Positions 18,290-27,020 of a stretch of 40,232 bases of DNA are shown here, in pieces; position 1 is the stretch's first letter; the number at the start of each line of letters is the position of its first letter. The notes below the pieces were generated by a model. It made no database searches. It was not told where the DNA came from and saw nothing but the letters and a program-made list of their open reading frames with translations. Both the position numbers and the translations under genes were made by a program. Source of the stretch: Holosporaceae bacterium (GTDB lineage Bacteria; Pseudomonadota; Alphaproteobacteria; UBA3830); contig JAITRU010000011.1 in assembly GCA_031288225.1 (NCBI GenBank), forward strand, positions 1 to 40,232, in the 5' to 3' direction.

Positions 18290-18685
18290 GTGGCTTTGAA
18301 GATTCGTTTAGCTCGTGGTGGAGCGAAAAAGCGTCCTTTTTATCGAATAGTGGTAACAGATTCTCGAAATCCGAGGGATGGCGCGTTTTTGGAGAAGATT
18401 GGTACCTATGATCCATTTTTGCCGTCGGATAATCCGGGTCGCATTGTGGCGAATACCGATAGGGTTAGGTATTGGCTCTCGGTGGGAGCTTTGGCCTCCG
18501 ACAGAACTACGCAACTACTCAGCAGCCTCGGCATTTGCGAAAAACCGCCAATTGCTGATTCGCCAAAGAAATCGGCTCCCAAGAAGAAGGCCCAAGAAAA
18601 GTTGAAGGCACAGCGAGAAGCAGAAGCCGCCTTAGCCGCTACCGCAGCCGCTGCGGCCCTAGATGCAGCTACTGCAGCACAGTAG
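18290..18685 (+). CDS. rpsP: Small ribosomal subunit protein S16
   Basis: 30S assembly protein. The GTG start at 18290 gives VALKIRLARGGAKKRPFYRI, the standard S16 N-terminus, with GGAG 9 nt upstream. S16 homology ends near residue 85 (LSSLGI). The last 45 residues are a low-complexity Lys/Ala tail (PKKSAPKKKAQEKLKAQ, then mostly Ala), longer than the E. coli protein (82 aa) but a known kind of extension in Alphaproteobacteria. It is first in the order rpsP-rimM-trmD, with rplS, the usual fourth gene, replaced by ligA. Confidence 0.97.
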   Translation: MALKIRLARGGAKKRPFYRIVVTDSRNPRDGAFLEKIGTYDPFLPSDNPGRIVANTDRVRYWLSVGALASDRTTQLLSSLGICEKPPIADSPKKSAPKKKAQEKLKAQREAEAALAATAAAAALDAATAAQ

Positions 18686-18766
18686 ATAGTAACCATTTTT
18701 GCGTCGCTATGTCACTGTCGATTTGTGATCTGGGGTTGTGTTCTGGTTTGATGGGGAGTATACGCA

Positions 18767-19330
18767 GTGGTAGAGATTCTGCGCATAACCGGAGCGTATG
18801 GAATACGCGGGATGGTGCGCGCTGCCTTAATTTCGGACAATGTCAGTAGTTACAGGAAAATGTACGACGCTTCCGGTCATGAGCTTGGCTTTAAAGTAGT
18901 TAGATATGTTGGAGGCAAGGCTGCCGTTCTGGCTTTGGATGGTGTGCATGATCGCAGTGCAGCGATGTTACTGAGGGGGCGAAGTTTCTTCATAAAAAGA
19001 TCTGATTTGCCACCTCTCGATGAGGGAGAGTTCCATCTTTGTGATCTAGTTGGTCGTGAAATTGTGTTGGTGGATGAGAATGGCGTTGCTGGCGAGTCGT
19101 ATGCCTCAATTGGTGGCAACCCTAGGATCGTGGATGTCTATAATTTTGGGGCAGGTGATATTCTGGAAATATCTTGGAGCGGTGGCAGTACATTTCTGGT
19201 GCCATTTACCAGGGAAAATTTTCCTCCACCGCCTGCAACAGGCACCGATGGTCTTGCTGCTCATGCCGTACAGGATGACAACAATATCGCTATGGCGTTG
19301 GATGCGTTTAATTGCTATAAGGATCAATAA
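18767..19330 (+). CDS. rimM: Ribosome maturation factor RimM
   Basis: Assembly factor that binds S19 and helps mature the 30S head. The N-terminal barrel starts VEILRITGAYGIRGMVRAAL and the C-terminal PRC-barrel contains FHLCDLVGREIVLVDENG and LVPFTRENFPP (usually LIPFV). GTG at 18767 is used, with GGGGAG about 9 nt upstream. The 187-residue length is normal. Position between rpsP and trmD confirms the call. Confidence 0.95.
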   Translation: MVEILRITGAYGIRGMVRAALISDNVSSYRKMYDASGHELGFKVVRYVGGKAAVLALDGVHDRSAAMLLRGRSFFIKRSDLPPLDEGEFHLCDLVGREIVLVDENGVAGESYASIGGNPRIVDVYNFGAGDILEISWSGGSTFLVPFTRENFPPPPATGTDGLAAHAVQDDNNIAMALDAFNCYKDQ

Positions 19331-19383
19331 TAGAACTCAGAAAAATATTCACTGTGCTTAGTGGTATTGGGAATAAGTATAAA

Positions 19384-20124
19384 ATGGCACCGGTATGGCA
19401 AGCCAATGTGTTTACAATTTTTCCCGAAGCATTTCCGGGGAGTTTGGGTGTTTCTCTTTGTGGGAAGGCGCTGCTACAAGGCATTTGGAAATTAAACCTG
19501 ATAGATTTGAAAAAATTTCCAGCAAAATCCGATCGCATAGATTTTCCTCCCTATGGAGGCGGAGCCGGTATGGTGCTTGCCACGCAGGTTTTTGCTGATG
19601 CTTTCACCCAATTGGATGACATGGAAAGAAATATGCGACGTTTCTACTTTTCTCCACGCGGAAGGCAGCTGACTCACAAAGATCTTCTTGAATTAAGTCG
19701 CTTTGACGGGATATCGATGCTCTGCGGCAGATATGAGGGCGTAGATCAGCGCATATTAGATCTCTATGAAATGGAGGAAATATCTCTGGGAGATTTTGTG
19801 CTCCTCGGCGGAGAAGTGGCAGCCATGGCCATCATCGAAGGTTGTGTTAGATTGCTGCCAAATATTGTGGGAGATGAAACGTCGCTGTTGGAGGATTCAT
19901 TCCATGATAATTTGCTGGAACATGATCATTACACAAAACCAGAGCAATACCAAGGCTGGAGTGTTCCGGAAGTTTTGTTGTCCGGCAATCACAAAGAAAT
20001 AGCGCAATTCCGACTGAATCAGTCCAAACAACTTACCATGAGAAGACGCCCCGATTTATGGGGCAAATATGTGTCGGAAAAAATGTTGCGCACCAATGAT
20101 CATGAAAAGAAAGGAAAAACATGA
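19384..20124 (+). CDS. trmD: tRNA (guanine37-N1)-methyltransferase TrmD
   Basis: SPOUT methyltransferase that makes m1G37 and prevents +1 frameshifting. Motifs seen are VFTIFPEAFPG at the N-terminus, DFPPYGGGAGMVL, the knot residues CGRYEGVDQRIL, and LGDFVLLGGEVAAMAIIEGCVRL. The ATG at 19384 yields 246 residues and the expected N-terminus; an upstream GTG at 19354 is in frame but adds non-conserved residues. The stop overlaps the ligA start as ATGA, so the two are translationally coupled. Confidence 0.95.
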   Translation: MAPVWQANVFTIFPEAFPGSLGVSLCGKALLQGIWKLNLIDLKKFPAKSDRIDFPPYGGGAGMVLATQVFADAFTQLDDMERNMRRFYFSPRGRQLTHKDLLELSRFDGISMLCGRYEGVDQRILDLYEMEEISLGDFVLLGGEVAAMAIIEGCVRLLPNIVGDETSLLEDSFHDNLLEHDHYTKPEQYQGWSVPEVLLSGNHKEIAQFRLNQSKQLTMRRRPDLWGKYVSEKMLRTNDHEKKGKT

Positions 20125-22199
20125 ACGTCACAAATCTCCAGCAACGATCTGATCATGGTGAAAGGAAATATGAGAAAAAAAAGGCACGCCACGCTCAATT
20201 GGCAGAACTGCTAAGCACGTACTCACAGCAATATTATGACCAAGACGAATCCACCATAAATGATGCGACATATGATGAGTTATACCAGGAACTGTTGCAT
20301 TTGGAAAAAGAATATCCGGAATTTGCATTGTTTAGCCCATCACAAAAAGTTGGAGCAAAGGCATCTCCCAAATTCAAAAAGATTCCCCATTCTGTACAGA
20401 TGTTGTCATTGGACAATGCCTATGGAGAGGAAGATATTGCAGCATTTCTGGAAAGAGTAAAAAAATTGTTGCCACCCTCGGGCAAGATTGAATTGATGCT
20501 CGAGCCAAAATTTGATGGACTATCGGCATCTCTGACCTACAGGAACGGAATTTTAGTTACGGCAGCCACCCGAGGAGACGGATTTGTAGGCGAAGATGTA
20601 ACAAAAAATATGCTTACACTGGAGTGTGTTCCAAAGAAAATACCATCACCTCATACTCCAACCCAAATGGAAGTGCGCGGCGAAGTGATGATGCTCAAAT
20701 CCGATTTCTTTGCATTAAATGCTCAGCGAGAAAAAAATGGGGAAAAGCTGTTCACCAATCCCCGCAATGCAGCATCCGGTTCATTGCGCCAATTGGATTC
20801 CGAAATAACCAAAACAAGAAATTTGACTTTCTTCGCCTATGCGATTATTTCCGATGATATAAATTTATCTTCTCAAAAAGAAGTGCTAAACCTTCTGCTG
20901 CAATTTGGTTTTTTGGTATCAGACAAAGTTCACCTGTGCTCCACCCAGGAGGAGGCATTTGCTTTCTACAAAAAAATTGAAAAGCAGCGGGCTGAATTGC
21001 CCTATGACATCGATGGCATTGTATATAAATTGAACGACCTTAATCTTCAGAAACAATTGGGAGCATCTGCTAAATTTCCGAGACATTCCATAGCCTATAA
21101 ATTTCCGGCACAGCAGGCCCAAACAACCGTGTTGGACATAGTAGTTCAAGTGGGGAGGACCGGTAATATTACTCCCGTTGCAGAATTGAAACCCGTAACC
21201 GTAGGCGGAGTTGTTATTTCCCGAGCAACTCTGCACAACAAAGATGAAATAGAAAAATTGGACATTCGCATAGGAGACAGGGTTGTGGTTCAAAGAGCCG
21301 GAGATGTTATTCCTAAAATTGTATATCCATTGCTGGATGAGCGCCCAGTGCATGCAACGCCGTTCACATTTCCGACCCATTGTCCCTGCTGTGGATCAGC
21401 GTTGGTACGGGAGGAGACAGAAGTTGCAATCAAATGCCTCAATTTCAATTGTTCTGCTCAATTGGTGGAAAGACTAATCCACTTTGCGTCCAAACTGGCG
21501 TTTAATATTGATGGATTAGGAGAGCAGAATATACGATTCTTTTTTGAATCAGGCATCATCAAAACTCCCACAGATATATTTGAATTAGAAATCCGCAATG
21601 ATCAATTGCAGCTGCAAAATAGTGAAGGTTGGGGACGGCAATCGGTGAAAAATTTGTTCAGCTCCATCAACCAGGCCAGAACCATTCCGTTGGACAGATT
21701 CATATATGCTCTTGGTATACCCCAGGTGGGTCGATCTATCTCTAAATTGATGGCGAATTTTTTCGTTAGCTACGGCAATTTTATAAACCACATAAAAAAT
21801 CATCGATTGGATTCTCTATTGTCTGTGGCTGGCATAGGCAATTCCATTGGAAATGACATAAAAAATTTCTTCAACAATCAACAAAATATGAATGTTATGG
21901 AAAAATTAGCCGGAGATGGCGTTTCCAGTGGTATGGTAAATGTTGTGGATGTTGGTGGTACTAGAAGCGGATTACTTACCAATAAAACCATTGTATTTAC
22001 CGGAACGTTCGAGACAATTTCCCGAGAAGAGGCAAAAGAATTGGCGGAAAAGCACGGAGCAAGAGCAGCCTCTTCCGTATCATCTAAAACTTCCTTGGTG
22101 GTGGCTGGAGAAAACGCCGGACAAAAGTTGCATCAGGCGCAAAAATTTGGGATAACCGTTATATCGGAACATGATTTTCTAAAAATGATTCAGCAGTAG
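20121..22199 (+). CDS. ligA: NAD-dependent DNA ligase LigA
   Basis: Seals nicks in DNA using NAD+. An N-terminal Ia domain (YYDQDESTINDATYDELYQE) is followed by the adenylation domain with catalytic Lys130 in EPKFDGLSA, the motif GRTGNITPVAELKPV, an OB fold, and a four-cysteine zinc finger (CPCCGS...CLNFNC). The C-terminus has helix-hairpin-helix repeats and a BRCT domain (NKTIVFTGTFETISREEAKE). The 692-residue length is typical. Gene order trmD-ligA with a 4-bp ATGA overlap is unusual; rplS is expected at this place in many bacteria. Confidence 0.97.
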   Translation: MNVTNLQQRSDHGERKYEKKKARHAQLAELLSTYSQQYYDQDESTINDATYDELYQELLHLEKEYPEFALFSPSQKVGAKASPKFKKIPHSVQMLSLDNAYGEEDIAAFLERVKKLLPPSGKIELMLEPKFDGLSASLTYRNGILVTAATRGDGFVGEDVTKNMLTLECVPKKIPSPHTPTQMEVRGEVMMLKSDFFALNAQREKNGEKLFTNPRNAASGSLRQLDSEITKTRNLTFFAYAIISDDINLSSQKEVLNLLLQFGFLVSDKVHLCSTQEEAFAFYKKIEKQRAELPYDIDGIVYKLNDLNLQKQLGASAKFPRHSIAYKFPAQQAQTTVLDIVVQVGRTGNITPVAELKPVTVGGVVISRATLHNKDEIEKLDIRIGDRVVVQRAGDVIPKIVYPLLDERPVHATPFTFPTHCPCCGSALVREETEVAIKCLNFNCSAQLVERLIHFASKLAFNIDGLGEQNIRFFFESGIIKTPTDIFELEIRNDQLQLQNSEGWGRQSVKNLFSSINQARTIPLDRFIYALGIPQVGRSISKLMANFFVSYGNFINHIKNHRLDSLLSVAGIGNSIGNDIKNFFNNQQNMNVMEKLAGDGVSSGMVNVVDVGGTRSGLLTNKTIVFTGTFETISREEAKELAEKHGARAASSVSSKTSLVVAGENAGQKLHQAQKFGITVISEHDFLKMIQQ

Positions 22200-22216
22200 C
22201 GGTGTTGAATTTCCAT

Positions 22217-22256
22217 CATGAATCATGGATAGCGATCTGGTTCATGATTTCATGAC
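22217..22256. repeat. Palindromic stretch between ligA and mreC
   Basis: ATGAATCATG (22218-22227) faces CATGATTTCAT near 22244-22254 across a short loop, giving an imperfect AT-rich hairpin. No T-run follows, so it is a weak terminator at best and could instead be a regulatory stem in the mreC leader. Confidence 0.35.
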
Positions 22257-22273
22257 TTTCGGATGAAAAGAAT

Positions 22274-23113
22274 ATGGCCAAAAAAAACACGCATCAGCGT
22301 AATTTTATTCGCAATTCTCGATATATTTTCAAAAAATTAAGAACAACAAAAGCAATTTTACAGCTAATCGCTGCCATTTTATTACTTATCATGCTGCATC
22401 TTTCATTTGCGAAAAACATGATCAACAATCTACAAATTGCCTCCACCACAGCTAAGACTTACATCAGTGAGTCGTTCACAGCCGTTGAAGATTATGTTTC
22501 CGGATTTATTTGGTATCTAGTGGATGCCAACAAAGTACACCAAAAACTTCGGCAACTACAGATGGAAAATCTGAAATTACAGGAAGAAAATCGCAATTTG
22601 TCGCAATTACTGACAGAAAACGTCGAATTGCGCAGACTCACATCCATGATTGCTCTGAATGACGATACCCATAGGGTAATAGTGGCCAGAGTCGTTGCAA
22701 AACTTTCCAATGATTACACACGATCGTGCGTTTTCAACGTCGGATCCTCCGATGGAGTTGTGGCAGACAACATTGTTAAAAATATTGATGGACTTGTGGG
22801 CCGAATAGTGGAAGTGCACGAAAATTGGTGCAGAGCCATGCTCATAACCGACATGAAATCCAGCATTCCCGTAAAAATTGGAAAAAACAACATAAACGCC
22901 ATAGCTAGCGGCAACAATTCAGGACTACTGCAGGTTACGACAATTCACGAAGATATAACCATCCACTCCAACGATACCGTGATGACGTCTGGCTATGGCA
23001 ACATTTTTCGAGATGACGTTCCCGTCGGAAAAGTAATCAAAAAAGGAAGTATATTTTTCATAGAACCAGCTGTTAATTTCAATGAATTAACCTACGGATG
23101 CATTCTAAAATAA
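22274..23113 (+). CDS. mreC: Rod shape-determining protein MreC
   Basis: Bitopic periplasmic scaffold of the elongasome. A basic cytoplasmic N-terminus is followed by a membrane segment around residues 35-50 (LQLIAAILLLIMLHLSF) and a coiled coil at about 95-125 (KLRQLQMENLKLQEENRNL). The beta-rich MreC core has VFNVGSSDGVVADNIV and VMTSGYGNIFRDDVPVGKV. The length of 279 aa is normal. mreB is elsewhere in the window and mreD is not seen next to this gene, so the usual mreBCD order is broken. Its stop is one nucleotide from that of the convergent tsaE. Confidence 0.93.
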   Translation: MAKKNTHQRNFIRNSRYIFKKLRTTKAILQLIAAILLLIMLHLSFAKNMINNLQIASTTAKTYISESFTAVEDYVSGFIWYLVDANKVHQKLRQLQMENLKLQEENRNLSQLLTENVELRRLTSMIALNDDTHRVIVARVVAKLSNDYTRSCVFNVGSSDGVVADNIVKNIDGLVGRIVEVHENWCRAMLITDMKSSIPVKIGKNNINAIASGNNSGLLQVTTIHEDITIHSNDTVMTSGYGNIFRDDVPVGKVIKKGSIFFIEPAVNFNELTYGCILK

Positions 23114-23114
23114 A

Positions 23115-23609
23115 CTAGATTGAAATCCTATTCGACACGAACATTTTTACATTTCTGGCATTATTTGGTTGGATGCTCATGTACACCCTTACCACATTCG
23201 AAGGCAGGCGCTTTTCAATGATATTCGGCCATTCGATAATGACAATATTTGAATAAAATGCATCATCCAGCCCCAATTCCTCAAATTCATCCATTGATTC
23301 CAATCGGTAACAATCGGCATGCCATAAATCTGGTAGTGAATCTTTCATGGAGTATATTTGAATCAAAGAAAAAGTCGGACTCGTAACGTCTTCTATGGAT
23401 GGATTTAAAAATTGGATAAAATATTTTGCAAAAGTAGTCTTACCAACACCAACATCTCCGTACAAAGCCAAACAATGCCTCCCATTATTGGTCATAAAAT
23501 TTGCTACACTGGCGGCCGCTTGCCTTGTATCATTGGTGGTAGTGCAAGAAAATTCCAGCGACGGCGATGCCACACACACATAACTGCCTGCAGAGTCGAT
23601 TTGCATCAT
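23115..23609 (-). CDS. tsaE: tRNA threonylcarbamoyladenosine biosynthesis ATPase TsaE
   Basis: P-loop ATPase of the TsaB-TsaD-TsaE complex that makes t6A37 in ANN-decoding tRNAs. The Walker A motif is ALYGDVGVGKTTFAKYF. Further family motifs are VTSPTFSLIQIY, LWHADCYRLE and IVIIEWPNIIEKRLP. The family is usually about 150-160 aa. The start is ATG 23609, overlapping the pth stop (TAATG), or 23606; a GGAG upstream serves both. The C-terminus ends against mreC. MtaB in this window modifies the product of the same pathway. Confidence 0.92.
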   Translation of the reverse strand: MMQIDSAGSYVCVASPSLEFSCTTTNDTRQAAASVANFMTNNGRHCLALYGDVGVGKTTFAKYFIQFLNPSIEDVTSPTFSLIQIYSMKDSLPDLWHADCYRLESMDEFEELGLDDAFYSNIVIIEWPNIIEKRLPSNVVRVYMSIQPNNARNVKMFVSNRISI

Positions 23610-24250
23610 TACTCCGACCATTTATTCACTAATAATTTGTCCATATCCAACTCCTGCACTTTCTTCTGCATCACAAGGTCGACAATATTTGCTGCTATTT
23701 TTGCGCAAACCTCATCCATAATCGCGTGTTCTTCCGGTTGAAAATTCGACAACACATGCGCCGCTGTCGGTATTCTTGCAGGCCGTCCCACGCCTATGCG
23801 TATGCGCCAGTAATCTCGTCCTACCGTTTCATCGATGTGTTTTATGCCGTTGTGTCCACCACTACCACCACCCTTTTTAATCTTAACTCGACGAACAGCG
23901 AGATCGATATCGTCATGCAGTACGTACACATTATCCGGAGAAATTTTATAGGCACTCATCAAATAACTGACAGCCCGACCAGAAAGATTCATGAAGGTTT
24001 GAGGCTTAGCTAGTATTAATGTGCTGCCATTTTCCAACTTCAGCGGGGCAAAATCCACAATATGTGCGACTGCCTTGAAGACACCAGCGCCATGGTCCCT
24101 AGCCACACGATCAATAATTCTAAAACCTATATTATGTCTATTGTGAAAGTACTTAGTTCCAGGATTGCCAAGTCCCATGAGCAATATTACGGATGAAATT
24201 TGCGTTTTCTTCGTCACCAATGCCGCCAAAAAATCCAATAACGCCTGCAT
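23609..24250 (-). CDS. pth: Peptidyl-tRNA hydrolase
   Basis: Releases tRNA from peptidyl-tRNAs that drop off the ribosome. The conserved core is LLMGLGNPGTKYFHNRHNIGF (His is catalytic), KPQTFMNLSGRAV, VLHDDIDLAVRRVKIKKGGG, GGHNGIKHI and WRIRIGVGRP. I place the start at ATG 24250 because GGGGAA lies 5 nt upstream and the longer frame from 24346 adds a Cys-rich stretch unlike the family. About 20 residues before MGLGNPG are extra compared with E. coli. It follows rplY, the usual order, and overlaps tsaE by the TAATG junction. Confidence 0.94.
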   Translation of the reverse strand: MQALLDFLAALVTKKTQISSVILLMGLGNPGTKYFHNRHNIGFRIIDRVARDHGAGVFKAVAHIVDFAPLKLENGSTLILAKPQTFMNLSGRAVSYLMSAYKISPDNVYVLHDDIDLAVRRVKIKKGGGSGGHNGIKHIDETVGRDYWRIRIGVGRPARIPTAAHVLSNFQPEEHAIMDEVCAKIAANIVDLVMQKKVQELDMDKLLVNKWSE

Positions 24251-24359
24251 CAATTCCCCGAAACACCACAATATTATCTTTTTACATTTACAGAGACCAC
24301 AGCCGCAGACGACACCGCATTTCATCATCCGTGAACAACACGTCAATGAATGTGCACAT

Positions 24360-24989
24360 CTACTTCTTAGACTCAGCAGTTTCTTCCGTCTCCGCCACCG
24401 TCGTTTCTTCTTCTTTCTTCAAAATCGTAGGAGCAACCACCGTTGCAATGGTGAAGTTCCTTCCACCGCTTGGTAGACTTACTCCATTCATAAGTTTTAC
24501 ATCATGAGCATGCACCGCATGGTGGAATTCGAAACCCGCCAAATCTACCTGAATGGATGCCGGAATGTTATCCGGATCACACACCACATCCATCTCGTGT
24601 ACCAACACATTTAACACTCCACCCTGCTTTAATCCAGGAGACGCTGTTTCATTTACAAACGTTATCGGCACACGGACCGTAACGCGGCTGCCTTTGCCAA
24701 CCCGCATGAAATCCACATGAATTGGACAATCTGTGACAGGATGAAACTGCACATCCTTAGCAACAAACTTTTGTCCTTGCTTTTTGAGGCCAGTAAACTC
24801 AAACACAGTGGAAAAAAAATTAGATTTGTGCACATATTTGTCCAGCAGCTGCTGACAGATGCACATGGCCTCCGGTTCCTTACCATCGCCATATATGATG
24901 CAGGGGATGAATCCACCTCTTCTATCTGCTTTTGCACAGCCAGTGCCAAATTCTTTTCTCGGTTTTACTTCCAAAACAACGGTAGACAT
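24360..24989 (-). CDS. rplY: Large ribosomal subunit protein L25 / CTC
   Basis: Binds 5S rRNA. An L25 domain (LEVKPRKEFGTGCAKADRR) is followed by the TL5/CTC beta domain (VTVRVPITFVNETASPGLKQ, then GVLNVLVHEMDVVCDP). The tail is acidic (EEETTVAETEETAESKK). At 209 residues it is the long CTC form, not the 94-residue E. coli type. It precedes pth on the same strand with a gap of about 110 bp. Confidence 0.95.
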   Translation of the reverse strand: MSTVVLEVKPRKEFGTGCAKADRRGGFIPCIIYGDGKEPEAMCICQQLLDKYVHKSNFFSTVFEFTGLKKQGQKFVAKDVQFHPVTDCPIHVDFMRVGKGSRVTVRVPITFVNETASPGLKQGGVLNVLVHEMDVVCDPDNIPASIQVDLAGFEFHHAVHAHDVKLMNGVSLPSGGRNFTIATVVAPTILKKEEETTVAETEETAESKK

Positions 24990-25136
24990 TATAACAACTT
25001 CCCTACGCTACAAGGACAACTTCCCTTGCCTCAACATGGGAACTAACGCACCCATGCACCCAGCACCCCAGCAATCGCCACCCACTTCACGGGGCTAGTC
25101 GATTAACAAATTAGGTATAAACCACTATCAACGGGC

Positions 25137-26006
25137 TTACATTATATAGCGAACTTCCTCAGCTATCAATGAGGCAATTGATAATTTACGAAATTTTTCC
25201 GGCAATTGGCGCGAAATTTCGATGCTATCACTGATGATTATCTCAGAAATATCTGATTTTTCAAGTTTTTCCACAGCTCCGTCCGACAAAATTCCGTGCG
25301 AAACATAGGCAATGACAAACTTACTGCCGGCTCTGTGCATTGCATCGGCGGCATGGCACAACGTTGCGCCGGAATCTATCATATCATCTATCACAATACA
25401 TATTCTATTATCCACTTTACCGAAGTAGTCGACTTTTTTTAGATCTCCAAATATGCTTCGGGCTTTGTTGCATATGGCAAAATTGCAGCCGATGGATCTG
25501 GCATAGGCATCTGCCCTGTAGGCTCCTCCAAGATCCGGAGACACAACAATTATCTGCTCCGCACCATATTTTGTTATAATATCAGCTTCGAAGATTTTTT
25601 GGGCGCTAATATGATAGACTGGTGTATGCATTGGTGGTTCGCAGTGATTGTCTAACACGATGCACCCGCTAATATTGCCGGCAGATTCCAATAATTTTGG
25701 AAATAATCCAGCTCCAAAAGATTCGTTTCTATTTTGCCTATCTTGCCTGGAATAGCCCAGGTATGGAAGGCATAATATGATGCTGGATGCATTTTTCATG
25801 GCATCCAACAGTAAAAATAATTCTATCCAATCATCGCTGGTGACGGTGGAACCTACCACCATGACATGTCCGAAAGATTTTTCAAGAGAAACGTATAATT
25901 CTTTGTTATGAAACACTCTTACTCCAGCTGGCACAGCAGTGATGTTTAAATCTTTCGCAATTGCCTTCGCTAGTTCTTTAGAATTCCTTGTATAGACAAT
26001 ATCCAT
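25137..26006 (-). CDS. prs: Ribose-phosphate pyrophosphokinase
   Basis: Makes 5-phosphoribosyl-1-pyrophosphate from ribose 5-phosphate and ATP, for purines, pyrimidines, His, Trp and NAD. Visible motifs are LPYLGYSRQDRQ (ATP-binding), DNHCEPP, VVSPDLGGAYRADAYA, and the PRPP-binding loop CIVIDDMIDSGATLCHAA. From ATG 26006, with GAGG 7 nt upstream, it is 289 residues, shorter than the classical bacterial enzyme (about 315). The allosteric regions may therefore differ. It lies between ftsY and rplY on the same strand. Confidence 0.9.
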   Translation of the reverse strand: MDIVYTRNSKELAKAIAKDLNITAVPAGVRVFHNKELYVSLEKSFGHVMVVGSTVTSDDWIELFLLLDAMKNASSIILCLPYLGYSRQDRQNRNESFGAGLFPKLLESAGNISGCIVLDNHCEPPMHTPVYHISAQKIFEADIITKYGAEQIIVVSPDLGGAYRADAYARSIGCNFAICNKARSIFGDLKKVDYFGKVDNRICIVIDDMIDSGATLCHAADAMHRAGSKFVIAYVSHGILSDGAVEKLEKSDISEIIISDSIEISRQLPEKFRKLSIASLIAEEVRYIM

Positions 26007-26077
26007 ATTCACACCTCATTAACACAAAAACCACATCAATTGCAACCGGATACCGTTGCCAAACCAGCGATTGTGCA

Positions 26078-27016
26078 TCAGTATCCCACAATACCTTCTG
26101 CGTATTCCATGGCATTAAAGTGTCTTAGATCTTCGATACCTTCTCCTGTACCAATGGCTAGCACGGGAATTTTGTGCCTCCGTATCAATGAAATAATAGC
26201 ACCCCCCTTGGCTGTACCGTCCAGTTTTGTAACCACCACGCCATCCACACCAACTTTATTCAAAAAGACTTCTACCTGCCCATGGGCAGCTTGTCCCGTA
26301 ATGCCATCGAGTACCAATATTGTAATGTGCGGAGCTGTGTTATCTATTTTTTTCATAACTCTTTTGATTTTTTCCAATTCTGCCAGGAGATCGTCGCGAT
26401 TTTGCATGCGACCAGCAGTGTCTATCAATACCACATCATTGCCGTTGGCATTTGCTTCTTCAATGGATTGGAAAACCAAACCAGCAGCATCAGCTCCGTC
26501 TGCTGCGCACAAAAAATCGACACCAACATAATTTGCCCAGTATTTAAGCTGTTCAACGGCAGCTGCCCTGAAGGTATCCGCAGCCACCAGCATGGGACGG
26601 TGCTGTGACCGTTTCAGTATATGAGCAATTTTCGCTAGAGTCGTGGTTTTTCCATTACCATTTACTCCAACCATCAGCATAACATAGGGCCTACCAGCAA
26701 CGGCAATGTTGTTTCCCGACGATGATTGCAGTGTTGATAATTTTTGCAAAAAATCCGACTCATATGGCAATAGTAGCTGTGCAATTTCGTTGGCCAAAAA
26801 TTTTTTAATTTCATCGCTGGAGGTATTCTTGGGAAATTTTTTTTCGGCAATTTTTCCAGATAGCTCTGCAGCAACAACGACGCCCACATCTGCCATAATA
26901 AGAGCTTCTTCCATTGCCTGCACAAAATCGTGATCGCCACTGCGACCTGAAATGCATAGCGCAATTTGGTTTGATGTTTTTTTGAGAGCAAATTTTATTT
27001 TTTCAAAAATTTCCAT
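26078..27016 (-). CDS. ftsY: Signal recognition particle receptor FtsY
   Basis: Membrane-associated GTPase that receives SRP-ribosome complexes for co-translational insertion. The N-domain is helical (residues about 1-95) and the G-domain has GVNGNGKTTTLAKIA, ADTFRAAAVEQLKYWA, VLIDTAGRMQNRDDL, and TKLDGTAKGGAI. The acidic N-terminal A-domain of E. coli FtsY is missing, giving 312 residues; such short forms are common. Ffh is excluded because no C-terminal methionine-rich M-domain follows. The ATG at 27016 lies 4 nt after the stop of the preceding gene. Confidence 0.95.
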   Translation of the reverse strand: MEIFEKIKFALKKTSNQIALCISGRSGDHDFVQAMEEALIMADVGVVVAAELSGKIAEKKFPKNTSSDEIKKFLANEIAQLLLPYESDFLQKLSTLQSSSGNNIAVAGRPYVMLMVGVNGNGKTTTLAKIAHILKRSQHRPMLVAADTFRAAAVEQLKYWANYVGVDFLCAADGADAAGLVFQSIEEANANGNDVVLIDTAGRMQNRDDLLAELEKIKRVMKKIDNTAPHITILVLDGITGQAAHGQVEVFLNKVGVDGVVVTKLDGTAKGGAIISLIRRHKIPVLAIGTGEGIEDLRHFNAMEYAEGIVGY

Positions 27017-27020
27017 CACA

